NCBI GenBank assembly: GCA_964369415.1
Contig: CAYJFP010000002.1
Span: forward strand, 1-64,000
Direction of reading: 5' to 3'
DNA length: 64,000 nucleotides
Origin: SIG603 sp964369415
Lineage (GTDB): Bacteria; Bacillota; Clostridia; Oscillospirales; Acutalibacteraceae
The notes below the pieces were generated by a model. It searched no databases. It saw only the letters and a list, made by a program, of their open reading frames with translations, and was not told the origin of the DNA. Numbering within the stretch: the stretch's first letter is position 1; each line of letters begins with the position of its first letter. Both the position numbers and the translations under genes were made by a program. This document shows positions 26,230-34,926 of this stretch, piece by piece.

Positions 26230-28726
26230 ATGAGCCAAAAGTTTGTTTATCAATTTAGCGAAGGCGATGTCAGCATGAGAGAACTTCTCGGTGGTAAAGG
26301 TGCTAACCTTGCCGAAATGACTAAACTCGGTCTTCCAATTCCACAAGGTTTCACAATTTCTACAGAGGCTTGCACAAAGTACTATGACGACGGTGAAAAA
26401 ATTAACGATTCTATCCAACAAGAGATTATGGAAAATATCTCAAAAATGGAAGAAACAGTAGGTAAAAAATTCGGGGATAAAGAAAACCCACTACTAGTTT
26501 CTGTTAGATCAGGTGCTAGAGCTTCAATGCCTGGTATGATGGATACTATCCTTAACCTAGGTCTTAATGACGATGTTGTTGAAACAATGGTAAAAACAAC
26601 AGGTAATGCAAGATGGGCTTACGACTGCTACAGAAGATTTATTCAAATGTACAGTGACGTTGTTATGGAAGTTGGTAAAAAATATTTCGAAGAGCTAATC
26701 GACGAAATGAAAGAAGAAAAAGGTGTTACTGAAGATACAGATCTTACAGCTGAAGATCTAAAAAATCTTGCAGAACAATTCAAGGCTGAATATAAAAACA
26801 AACTTGGAACAGATTTCCCATCAGATCCTAAAGAGCAACTTATGGGCGCTGTTAAAGCTGTTTTCAGATCATGGGACAACCCAAGAGCTAATTTCTACAG
26901 AATGCAAAACGAGATTCCTTATTCATGGGGAACTGCTGTTAACGTTCAAATGATGGCTTTCGGTAACAAAAATAACGATTCTGGTACAGGTGTTGCATTT
27001 AGCCGTGACCCAGCTACTGGTGCAAAAGAATTAATGGGTGAATTCCTAATCAATGCACAAGGTGAAGACGTTGTTGCTGGTGTTAGAACTCCANNNNNNN
27101 NNNCAAACAAGAAATGGTAAAAGAACAGCTGCTGCTGCTTTAAAAATTGCTTGCGATTTAATCGACGAAGGAATGAAAACAGAAGAAGAAGCAGTATTAA
27201 TGATCGACCCTAAACAATTAGATGCTTTACTTCACCCACAATTTGATGCTAAAGCTATAAAAGCAGCTTCTGCAATCGGTAGTGCTCTTGCAGCTTCACC
27301 AGGAGCAGCTTGCGGTAAAATCGTATTTACAGCTGAAGATGCAGTTGCACTAGGCGAAAAAGGCGAAAACGTTATCCTAGTTAGACTTGAGACTTCACCT
27401 GAAGATATCGAAGGTATGCACTATGCACAAGGTATCTTAACAGCTCGTGGTGGTATGACTTCACATGCTGCTGTTGTTGCTCGTGGTATGGGTACATGCT
27501 GCGTATCTGGTTGTACAGAATTAAAAATCGACGAAGAAGGCAAAAAATGCACACTCGGCGGTAAAACTTACTCAGAAGGCGACTTTATGTCACTTGACGG
27601 TACAACAGGTAAGATCTACGGAGAGGCTATTCCAACAGTTCCAGCTTCAATAGGTGGAGATTTTGATAGAATTATGTCTCTTGCTGATAAATTCAGAACA
27701 CTTAAAGTTAGAACAAATGCTGACACACCTGCAGATGCAGAACAAGCTATCAGCTTTGGTGCACAAGGTATCGGACTTTGCCGTACAGAGCACATGTTCT
27801 TTGAAGCTGACAGAATTGCTGCTATCAGAGAAATGATTTGTTCAGATACAGTTGAGCAAAGAGAAGCTGCTCTTGCTAAAATCGAGCCAATGCAACAAGG
27901 TGACTTTGAGCAACTTTATACAGTTATGAAAGGTTTCCCAGTTACAATCCGTTTCCTAGATCCACCACTACATGAGTTCGTTCCAACAGCTGAGGCTGAT
28001 ATCGAACTTCTTGCTAAAACACAAGGCAAAACAGTTAAAGAAATTAAAGATATCATCGAGTCACTTCACGAGTTCAACCCAATGATGGGTCACCGTGGTT
28101 GCCGTCTTGCTGTAACATATCCTGAAATTGCTGCAATGCAAACAAGAGCTGTTATCAAGGCTGCTATCAACGTTAAAAAAGCTACTGGTTATGACGTTGT
28201 TCCACAAATCATGATTCCACTAGTTGGTGAAGTAGCTGAGCTTAAATTTGTTAAGAAAACAGTTGTTGAAACTGCTGACGCAACAATTAAAGAGCTAGGT
28301 TCTGACCTTAAATACGAAGTAGGTACAATGATTGAGATTCCAAGAGCTGCTTTAACAGCTGATGAAATTGCTAAAGAAGCTGACTTCTTCTCATTCGGCA
28401 CTAACGACTTAACACAAATGACATTTGGTTTCAGCCGTGATGATGCTGGTAAATTCCTAGATTCATACTACGGAAACAAAATTTACGAAAACGACCCATT
28501 TGCTCGTATAGACCAAAACGGTGTTGGTAAACTTGTAAAAATGGCTGCAACACTTGGACGTGAAGCAAACAAAAACATCCACTTAGGTATCTGCGGAGAG
28601 CACGGTGGAGATCCTTCAAGCGTTGAGTTCTGCCATAATGTTGGACTAGACTATGTATCTTGTTCACCATTCCGTGTGCCGATTGCAAGACTTGCAGCAG
28701 CACAAGCAGCTTTAAAATCAAAATAA
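26230..28726 (+). CDS. ppdK: Pyruvate, phosphate dikinase (interrupted by assembly gap)
   Basis: Converts pyruvate, ATP and phosphate to PEP, AMP and pyrophosphate, or the reverse in glycolysis of many anaerobes. Residues 1-288 are the nucleotide-binding domain (GGKGANLAEMTKLGLPIPQGF, SVRSGARASMPGMMDTILNLG). After ten N the frame resumes with QTRNGKRTA, the swivelling domain with phospho-histidine in GGMTSHAAVVARGMG, and the PEP/pyruvate barrel with LCRTEHMFF and the GICGEHGGDPSS cysteine. Visible residues total about 829 against a usual 870-880, so about 45 codons are missing from the assembly. Codon use is markedly biased (GCT, GTT, AAC), as in a highly expressed gene. Confidence 0.93.
27094..27103. 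other. ppdK: Assembly gap of 10 N inside ppdK
   Basis: Ten undetermined bases separate VRTP from QTRNGKRTA. Ten is not a multiple of three and the known family has about 45 more residues here, so the N-run is a placeholder for roughly 130-150 missing bases rather than its real length. Confidence 0.95.
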
Positions 28727-28741
28727 TCATTTAATATGATG

Positions 28742-28774
28742 AATGTGCATATCACTTGATATGCACATTTTTTT
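28742..28774 (+). terminator. Terminator after ppdK
   Basis: Arms AATGTGCATAT and ATATGCACATT with a CACTTG loop, then a run of T. It starts 15 nt after the ppdK stop. Confidence 0.85.
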
Positions 28775-28803
28775 GCTATATTTGGTTGAGCTAAAATTGA
28801 AAA

Positions 28804-28835
28804 CACCCTTACGATGAACCGTAAGGGTGGAATTT
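28804..28835 (+). terminator. Second hairpin downstream of ppdK
   Basis: A perfect 10-bp stem (CACCCTTACG / CGTAAGGGTG) with ATGAAC loop, followed by GAATTTTT. It may be a backup terminator or part of a small RNA; no gene ends right before it. Confidence 0.5.
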
Positions 28836-29080
28836 TTGGTCTGCCGTCTTCATTTTTTATCACGACAGTGAAAAAACTGAAGCGGACAGTATTTATATTG
28901 AAAAATGAATTTATTTCTTGATTTATTTGTGATTCATTTTGTGATTATTATAATAAATGATAATTGTTAACTAATATAGATAAAATTTTAAAGTAAGTGT
29001 TAAGATAAATTAAACAATTTTTTATGGAATATATATCAAATTTAATACAAGTTTTTATTTTTTTACTTAATATCAAAGAC
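28836..29080. other. Non-coding AT-rich gap
   Basis: No convincing coding sequence. Near 28838-28890 two imperfectly complementary stretches (GTCTGCCGTCTTCA and TGAAGCGGACAG) could form a longer hairpin. A promoter-like pair TTGTGA / TATAAT with 16 bp spacing lies at 28927-28954. The rest is low-complexity A/T. Confidence 0.4.
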
Positions 29081-29109
29081 TTGAATTAATTCACTTTTTA
29101 TGATAAAAT
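29081..29109 (+). promoter_or_regulatory. Promoter of the 2-oxoacid oxidoreductase cluster
   Basis: TTGAAT (29081-29086), 17 bp, TAAAAT (29104-29109). The same hexamers with the same spacing occur at 52146-52174. Confidence 0.65.
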
Positions 29110-29140
29110 ATGCTTTAAGTAATTGTAATATGTGGTGAAT

Positions 29141-29785
29141 ATGAAGAATTCGATAAAAATAATCTGTGGTCATTATGGCTGTGGGAAAACAAATTTAATA
29201 CTAAATTTAGCTACCGAAGAATCAAAACTATCAAATGATGTTGTTTTGGTTGATTTAGATATTGTAAATCCTTACTTTAGAAGCTCCGACTATGAGGAAA
29301 TATTAATAGAAAATGGTATAAAGCTAATAAGCCCCAAAAGTGCTGGAACTACGCTTGACAGTCCTGCTCTTTCTGCTGAAATTTTTTCTTGTTTTGCTGG
29401 TGAAAATAAGAAAATCTTTATTGATTTAGGCGGAGACGATGTAGGCGCAAGGGCTCTTTCACGCTTTAGACAATATATTGACGATTACGAGATGATATAT
29501 GTAATTAATAAGAGTAGGCTTCAGTCACAAAATGAGGATTTTGCATTGGAGTTGTTAAGAGAAATTGAATCATCGTGTAAACTCAAAGCAACAGCAATAG
29601 TAAATAACACGCATTTGGGAGTAGAAACTACTCAAAGCATTCTTATAGATTCTATAGAGTATGCTAATCAATTTTCAAAAATTTCAGGTTTACCGCTTTT
29701 ATATTCGGTTGCACCTGATTTTATGCCTACTGAAGGCTTTAAAACTATAAAACGATATGTTACTTTTCCATGGGAAAGTATGTAA
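29141..29785 (+). CDS. P-loop ATPase (MinD/CobQ-like) of unknown role
   Basis: A 214-residue soluble protein with Walker A GHYGCGKTNLILNLA near the start, LVDLDIVNPYFRS as the switch/second motif and FIDLGGDDVGARAL as Walker B, a SIMIBI-class arrangement. The fold is like MinD/ParA/CobQ ATPases, but I recognise no named family. It begins the operon of the ferredoxin oxidoreductase and is only 12 nt before the ferredoxin subunit, so a role in cofactor insertion or assembly is possible (inference). The start is uncertain: ATG 29141 gives a family-like N-terminus but GGTGA is very close to it; GTG 29132 is open too. Confidence 0.75.
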   Translation: MKNSIKIICGHYGCGKTNLILNLATEESKLSNDVVLVDLDIVNPYFRSSDYEEILIENGIKLISPKSAGTTLDSPALSAEIFSCFAGENKKIFIDLGGDDVGARALSRFRQYIDDYEMIYVINKSRLQSQNEDFALELLREIESSCKLKATAIVNNTHLGVETTQSILIDSIEYANQFSKISGLPLLYSVAPDFMPTEGFKTIKRYVTFPWESM

Positions 29786-29797
29786 AGGAGAGAGAGA

Positions 29798-30004
29798 ATG
29801 GCTAACGTTATAATTGATACAAATATTTGTAAGGGATGTGAGATGTGTGTAAACGCATGTCCAAAACAAATTCTTGCATTATCTGACGATGTAATTAATC
29901 AAAAGGGATATCACCCCGCTGAGATTACTGATGAGAGCAAGTGCATTGCCTGTGCTTTTTGTGCAACAATGTGTCCTGACTGCGCAATAAGAATTGAAAA
30001 GTAA
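29798..30004 (+). CDS. 2-oxoacid:ferredoxin oxidoreductase delta (ferredoxin) subunit
   Basis: A 68-residue dicluster ferredoxin. Two motifs, CKGCEMCVNACP and CIACAFCATMCP, hold eight cysteines for two [4Fe-4S] clusters. It carries electrons from the thiamine-diphosphate site of the complex to free ferredoxin. Start ATG follows AAAGGAGAGAG. First of four contiguous subunit genes, in the order delta, alpha, beta, gamma. Confidence 0.92.
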   Translation: MANVIIDTNICKGCEMCVNACPKQILALSDDVINQKGYHPAEITDESKCIACAFCATMCPDCAIRIEK

Positions 30005-30048
30005 AATTTAACTTAAAATATTTCGAAATTGAAAGGATTGAATATTTG

Positions 30049-31110
30049 ATGAGTCAAAAAGTATTAATGAAGGGTAACGAAGCACTTGCCGAAGCTGCAA
30101 TTAGAGCTGGATGTAAGCACTTTTTTGGTTATCCTATAACTCCGCAAACTGAGCTTGCGGCTTATATGTCAAAACGCATGCCTAAAATAGGTGGAACCTA
30201 TTTGCAAGCAGAGTCCGAAATCGGTGCGATTAACATGGTTCTTGGTGCATCGGCCGCCGGAATCAGAACAATGACATCTTCATCGTCACCCGGAATAAGC
30301 CTTAAAAGTGAAGGTATATCCTATATTGCAGGCTCGGATTTACCTGCCTTAATAATTAACATTCAAAGAGGCGGTCCTGGTTTAGGCGGAATTCAGCCTT
30401 CACAAGCGGACTACTGGCAAGCTACTAAAGCTATCGGACACGGCGACTTTCACATGTTAGTCTTTGCTCCTTCAACTGTTCAAGAAATGGTTGATTTAGT
30501 AGAAAAAGCATTTGATTTAGCCGATGAGTTTAGAATGCCGGCCATGATTTTAGCCGACGGAATGCTTGGACAAATGATGGAACCCGTGATGCTACCTGAG
30601 GAGAAAACGTCACAAATCGACAAACCTTGGGCTGTAAACGGTCATAATAATCAAAGAGAACATAATGTTGTAAATTCTTTATACCTAAAACCTGAAAAAC
30701 TTGAAGAAATGGTTGTAAAGAGATTTGAAAGATACGAAAAAATTAAAGAAAATCACCAAATGGCTGAAGAGTATTTGGTAGAAGATGCCGAGCTTGTAGT
30801 TGTTGCCTATGGTGCTTCATCAAGGGTTGCAAGAAGCGCAGTTAACAAAGCAAGGGAAGAAGGACTAAAAGTAGGACTTATCCGTCCGATTACCCTATGG
30901 CCTTTCCCAGTAGATTCTATTAAAAATGCATGTAAGACAGCTAAGACACTTTTAACTGTCGAAATGAGCATGGGTCAAATGGTTGACGATGTTAGACTTT
31001 CAGCTTCAAAAGAAACAAATGTTGAATTTTTCGGAAGAACAGGCGGAATTATTCCGACACCAAATGAAGTTTTAGAGCAAATAAAAAAATATTTAGGAAA
31101 AGGAGAATAA
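30049..31110 (+). CDS. vorB: 2-oxoacid:ferredoxin oxidoreductase alpha subunit (VorB-like)
   Basis: A 353-residue alpha subunit: pyrimidine-binding domain with YPITPQTELAAYM and QAESEIGAINMVLGA, the SSSSPGISLKSEGISY loop, and a C-terminal transketolase-like domain (VVVAYGASSRVARSAV, GLIRPITLWPFP). It oxidatively decarboxylates a 2-oxoacid to acyl-CoA. Close relatives are named VorB, for branched-chain 2-oxoacids, but KorA (2-oxoglutarate) is very similar; substrate is not certain. ATG 30049 follows GAAAGGA; a TTG at 30046 is in frame. Confidence 0.88.
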   Translation: MSQKVLMKGNEALAEAAIRAGCKHFFGYPITPQTELAAYMSKRMPKIGGTYLQAESEIGAINMVLGASAAGIRTMTSSSSPGISLKSEGISYIAGSDLPALIINIQRGGPGLGGIQPSQADYWQATKAIGHGDFHMLVFAPSTVQEMVDLVEKAFDLADEFRMPAMILADGMLGQMMEPVMLPEEKTSQIDKPWAVNGHNNQREHNVVNSLYLKPEKLEEMVVKRFERYEKIKENHQMAEEYLVEDAELVVVAYGASSRVARSAVNKAREEGLKVGLIRPITLWPFPVDSIKNACKTAKTLLTVEMSMGQMVDDVRLSASKETNVEFFGRTGGIIPTPNEVLEQIKKYLGKGE

Positions 31111-31113
31111 GTT

Positions 31114-31860
31114 ATGGCTGTTGTATTTGAAAAAACTAAAGGACTTACTGATGCTCCTTTACATTACTGTCCTGGTTGTACACACGGTATAGTTCACCGT
31201 CTTGTTGCCGAGTGTCTTGAAGAACTCGGAGTTTTAGGAAAAACTATCGGAGTGGCTTCAGTTGGATGTTCTGTTATGAGTTATGACTATTTTAGTTGTG
31301 ATACTATTCAAGCTCCTCATGGTAGGGCACAAGCCGTTGCTACAGGACTTAAAAGAGCCTTGCCTGATGGAATCATCTTTACATATCAAGGCGATGGAGA
31401 CTTAGCGGCTATTGGTACTGCTGAAACTGTACACGCAGCTGCAAGAGGCGAGAATATCACTGTAATCTTTATTAATAACGCAATTTATGGAATGACAGGC
31501 GGTCAAATGGCTCCTACATCATTGCCAGGGCAAATTACACAGACTAGCCCATATGGTAGAGATGTCGAGACTGCTGGTTTTCCGATTAAAGTTTGTGAAA
31601 TGCTTTCTACTCTTGACGGAGTTGCACTTGCTGAAAGAGTTAGTGTAGACACTGTTAAAAATGTTAAGGCTACTAAAAAAGCGATAATGAAAGCGTTTAA
31701 ATATCAGCAAGAGAAAAAGGGGTATTCTATTGTAGAGGTAGTTTCTACATGCCCAACAAACTGGGGACTCACTCCTGTTGAGTCTTTAAAATGGCTTAAT
31801 GAAAATCTTATCCCTTATTATCCACTAGGTGTTTACAAAGATAAAGGGGGCGAAAAATAA
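31114..31860 (+). CDS. 2-oxoacid:ferredoxin oxidoreductase beta (ThDP) subunit
   Basis: A 248-residue thiamine-diphosphate subunit. YCPGCTHGIVHRL begins the domain, and the ThDP/Mg site is GDGDLAAIGTAE with NNAIYGMTGGQ about 30 residues on. It provides the active site together with the alpha subunit. Start ATG is 3 nt after the alpha gene behind AAAGGAG, and the stop overlaps the gamma start by one base. Confidence 0.92.
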   Translation: MAVVFEKTKGLTDAPLHYCPGCTHGIVHRLVAECLEELGVLGKTIGVASVGCSVMSYDYFSCDTIQAPHGRAQAVATGLKRALPDGIIFTYQGDGDLAAIGTAETVHAAARGENITVIFINNAIYGMTGGQMAPTSLPGQITQTSPYGRDVETAGFPIKVCEMLSTLDGVALAERVSVDTVKNVKATKKAIMKAFKYQQEKKGYSIVEVVSTCPTNWGLTPVESLKWLNENLIPYYPLGVYKDKGGEK

Positions 31861-32393
31861 TGAAAGATTATAACATAATTTTTGCCGGATTTGGCGGCCA
31901 AGGAATTTTGTTCGCAGGTAAACTTTTAGCATATGTAGGTCTCCTTCAAGACAAAGAAATTTCATGGCTTCCTTCTTATGGACCTGAAATGAGAGGTGGA
32001 ACCGCTAACTGTTCAGTTTGTATTTCCGATAGAGCGGTAGGCTCACCACTTGTTATAAATCCAAATGTTTTAGTTGCAATGAATTTGCCTTCACTTCATA
32101 AATTTATTAATGATGTTGAAGCGGGTGGAACTGTCATTTTAGATAGTTCACTTATAAACGAAAAAGTAGAGCGCACCGATGTAAATGTTTTTTATGTTCC
32201 TGCAACACAATTAGCAGAACAGAATGAAATTAAAGGACTTGCAAATGTAATTTTAGTTGGAAAATTAATTAGTGAAACAGATTTTTGTACTGATGAAATT
32301 TTAGAAGAAGCAATTAAAAAATGTGTGCCGGCTACAAAGAAACAAATGATTGAATTTAATAAAAAGGCGGTTTCCATCGGTGCAAATCAATAA
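31860..32393 (+). CDS. 2-oxoacid:ferredoxin oxidoreductase gamma subunit
   Basis: A 177-residue gamma subunit, with the family opening FAGFGGQGILFAGKLL and SYGPEMRGGTANCSV. It binds CoA-handling surfaces of the complex. Translation is coupled to the beta gene (TAATG). It completes a four-subunit Kor/Vor enzyme that would supply acyl-CoA and reduced ferredoxin. The next gene starts inside its last codons. Confidence 0.92.
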   Translation: MKDYNIIFAGFGGQGILFAGKLLAYVGLLQDKEISWLPSYGPEMRGGTANCSVCISDRAVGSPLVINPNVLVAMNLPSLHKFINDVEAGGTVILDSSLINEKVERTDVNVFYVPATQLAEQNEIKGLANVILVGKLISETDFCTDEILEEAIKKCVPATKKQMIEFNKKAVSIGANQ

Positions 32394-33114
32394 AAAAATA
32401 TCCATAATAATCACATTTATTTCGGTATTACTTTGTCTTAGCGCTTGTGAAAGTGCTGGAAAATCCGAGCTTAGCAGTGAAGTAAGCTCTTCTTCGAGTG
32501 AAGTTTCTGAAGAAAGCTTTAGTAGTGAAGAATCATTTTACTTTTCCTCAGAAGTAGACGATGACACTACTTCTACAAGCACTGAAAATAGTACTCAGTC
32601 TGAAAGCGAGATTAATGCAGATCATGTTATTGAAGCTTATGATAATTTCAAAACTTTTGATGATTATTGGTACAAAGGCGGAAACGCCGATGCAATGACA
32701 GAAGAGATAATTAAGTACAATGGTCTTGATTATTGTCGATATGAAACCGATGAAATCAAAAGCTTTGAGGAATTTAAGAATACTGTTCTTTCAATTATTT
32801 CAGAAAATTTATGGTCCCAGTGGCAGTCAACCGTTGAATATATTGACATGGATGGTGCTATTTATGGTCCGGTTAATTTTGGGCGTGGTGCCGATTCATC
32901 TTATGCTGGCTTTGAAGGCGAGGCTGTTCAGGTTGCTGAACATAGTTTTGAACTTGTAATTGATCATTATTACTTTGCAACAGCATTTATCGAAGATGCT
33001 AGTGAAGATGACAAAGTTTTAAGAGGAAGAAGTACTTTGCTGTATGAAAAAATTAATGATAACTGGGTTTTCACCTCTTCAGAATATGAAACAATAGAGA
33101 TATCAGAGGGGTAA
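32380..33114 (+). CDS. Putative lipoprotein with Ser-rich linker
   Basis: A 244-residue protein of no family I recognise. GTG 32380 follows AAGGCGG by 9 nt and gives a clean lipoprotein signal: QINKK, a hydrophobic core, and the lipobox LSAC (cysteine about residue 22). Then come about 55 residues rich in Ser and Glu, a flexible linker, and a globular region with several Tyr, Trp and Asp residues. It overlaps the gamma subunit gene by 14 nt, so it is cotranscribed with the oxidoreductase, without obvious functional link. Confidence 0.72.
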   Translation: MQINKKISIIITFISVLLCLSACESAGKSELSSEVSSSSSEVSEESFSSEESFYFSSEVDDDTTSTSTENSTQSESEINADHVIEAYDNFKTFDDYWYKGGNADAMTEEIIKYNGLDYCRYETDEIKSFEEFKNTVLSIISENLWSQWQSTVEYIDMDGAIYGPVNFGRGADSSYAGFEGEAVQVAEHSFELVIDHYYFATAFIEDASEDDKVLRGRSTLLYEKINDNWVFTSSEYETIEISEG

Positions 33115-33119
33115 TGTTT

Positions 33120-33581
33120 ATGCAGTATTGTACAAAATGTCATAATATTTTAGAAAATGAAATTTTAGTTTGCCCTTTTTGTAAGAAAACTAAAACTATT
33201 AGAAAAGCACAAGATGATGATAAAGTGTTTCTGATGAAATGCAGCGAGTACGAAGCTTTAGATATTAAGGAAAAATTAGAGCAAAACTTGGTAGAATGTC
33301 AAGTTAAAAATTTTAGCATGGGTTTTGTTTCGTCGCTTTACGACAGTGAAATAATGCCAAATGATAAAATTATATTTGTCGATTATAAAAACATTGAAAA
33401 GGTTAAAGATATACTTAGTGATGAAGATGAAGCCGAGGAATTAAGCGAAGAGAATATTCCTTTAGACAAAAAATCTATAGGGGGTCAAATAATTCTTACA
33501 ATCATTTTTCTTCTATTGGTTACTGGTACAGTTTTATTTTCAGATTTTATTGCTGGGTTTATTAAATCATTATTTAGCTAA
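33120..33581 (+). CDS. Zinc-ribbon protein with C-terminal membrane helix
   Basis: A 153-residue protein. The first 20 residues hold CTKC and CPFC, a zinc ribbon. A mixed alpha/beta region follows, then an acidic stretch (DEDEAEELSEEN) and one hydrophobic segment ending the chain. The middle part resembles small DUF2007-type signal-transducing domains, but weakly. ATG 33120 is 8 nt after GAGGGG and is preferred to ATG 33114. It follows the lipoprotein gene and is probably a membrane-anchored partner; function unknown. Confidence 0.72.
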   Translation: MQYCTKCHNILENEILVCPFCKKTKTIRKAQDDDKVFLMKCSEYEALDIKEKLEQNLVECQVKNFSMGFVSSLYDSEIMPNDKIIFVDYKNIEKVKDILSDEDEAEELSEENIPLDKKSIGGQIILTIIFLLLVTGTVLFSDFIAGFIKSLFS

Positions 33582-33598
33582 TAAAGGAGTTGTTAATC

Positions 33599-34867
33599 AT
33601 GAAAATTGATACTAAATGCATTCATTCCGGATATGATCCTAAAAGTGGCGAAGCAAGAGTGCTTCCTATTGTTCAGAGTACGACTTTTGCCTATGATACA
33701 AGTGAGCAAATGGGCGATTTGTTCGACCTAAAAGCAGCTGGATTTTTTTATACTAGACTTGCAAATCCTACTGCTGATGCAGTTGAAAAGAAAATAGCCG
33801 AAATGGAAGGCGGAGTAGGTGCAATGCTTACTTCTTCAGGGCAAGCTGCTTCAATGATTTCTATTATGAATATCTGTAGTGCTGGAGAGCATTTCATCTC
33901 TTGTAGTGCCATTTATGGTGGAACATTTAACTTGTTCTTTAAAACATTTAAGCAAATGGGAATAGACGTTACCTTTGTGGCTCCTGATGCTAGTGCTGAA
34001 GAGATTCAAAAACATGTTAAAGAGAATACGAAGTGTATTTTTGTTGAATCACTTTCAAATCCATCTTTAGTCGTTACAGATATTGAGTTTTTTGCTAAAA
34101 TAGCTCACGAAAATAAGATTCCTCTTTTAGTCGACAATACTTTTCCAACTCCTGTAAACTTTAGACCTATCGAATTTGGTGCGGATATAGTTGTTCACTC
34201 TACTACTAAATATATGGATGGCCATGCAGTTCAAGTTGGCGGTGTTATAGTTGATAGTGGTAAGTTCGACTGGAAAGCTAGCGGAAAATTCCCACAATTT
34301 ACTACTCCTGATGAAAGTTATCACGGTGTAGTTTACTGTGAAAGCTTCGGAAATCTTGCTTATATTATTAAGGCGAGAACCCATTTAATGAGAGATATAG
34401 GTGCAGCACCTGCTCCTATGAATGCGTTTTTATTAAATTTAGGTCTTGAAACTTTAGCACTTAGAATGGAAAGACACTGCTCTAATGCGCAAAAAGTTGC
34501 TGAATTTTTAGAGGCACATGAAAAAATTTCTTGGGTAAATTACCCTGGACTTAAATCTAATCCATATTATGACCTTGCACAGAAGTATATGCCAAATGGA
34601 AGCTGTGGAGTAATTTCATTTGGAGTTAAGGGAGATAGAGACTTTGCTTCTAAACTTCTTAACGCCTTTGAGCTTATTTCTGTGGTTACTCATGTTGCCG
34701 ATTTAAGAACTTGTGCGCTTCATCCAGCAAGCACAACTCACCGCCAATTAAGTGATGAACAACTTAAAGAAGCTGGCGTAAGTCCTGATTTAATAAGATT
34801 GTCAGTTGGAATTGAGAATCCTGACGATATTATTGCGGATATTAAATCTGCACTTGAAAATATATAA
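33599..34867 (+). CDS. O-acetylhomoserine sulfhydrylase / Cys-Met metabolism PLP enzyme
   Basis: A 422-residue PLP enzyme of the Cys/Met metabolism family. Conserved pieces are TKCIHSGYDPKSGEARV, LPIVQSTTF, YTRLANPTADAVEKKIA, LVDNTFPTP and the Schiff-base lysine in VVHSTTKYMDGH. The length and HPASTTHRQLSDEQL near the C-terminus suit O-acetylhomoserine sulfhydrylase (MetY), making homocysteine; methionine gamma-lyase remains possible. Start ATG 33599 lies 9 nt after AAAGGAG. A hairpin after the stop ends this unit. Confidence 0.85.
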   Translation: MKIDTKCIHSGYDPKSGEARVLPIVQSTTFAYDTSEQMGDLFDLKAAGFFYTRLANPTADAVEKKIAEMEGGVGAMLTSSGQAASMISIMNICSAGEHFISCSAIYGGTFNLFFKTFKQMGIDVTFVAPDASAEEIQKHVKENTKCIFVESLSNPSLVVTDIEFFAKIAHENKIPLLVDNTFPTPVNFRPIEFGADIVVHSTTKYMDGHAVQVGGVIVDSGKFDWKASGKFPQFTTPDESYHGVVYCESFGNLAYIIKARTHLMRDIGAAPAPMNAFLLNLGLETLALRMERHCSNAQKVAEFLEAHEKISWVNYPGLKSNPYYDLAQKYMPNGSCGVISFGVKGDRDFASKLLNAFELISVVTHVADLRTCALHPASTTHRQLSDEQLKEAGVSPDLIRLSVGIENPDDIIADIKSALENI

Positions 34868-34883
34868 TTAAATATGAATTTTT

Positions 34884-34926
34884 TCACCTCTTAATCCATA
34901 TTCATTGGTTAAGGGGTGATTTTTTT
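34884..34926 (+). terminator. Terminator after MetY gene, overlapping next gene's ribosome-binding site
   Basis: Arms TCACCTCTTAA and TTAAGGGGTGA (one G-U pair) close around a 14-nt loop, then a run of T. The 3' arm is also the only Shine-Dalgarno for the deacetylase gene, whose TTG start sits in the T-run. Confidence 0.75.

Noticed and set aside
26230..28726. ppdK as a frameshifted pseudogene
   Set aside because: The frame change coincides exactly with the 10-N gap and both parts have intact motifs and uniform codon use.
28941..28960. Fur-like operator near the AT-rich gap
   Set aside because: Only a partial GATAAT-type resemblance in A/T-rich DNA; not above chance.
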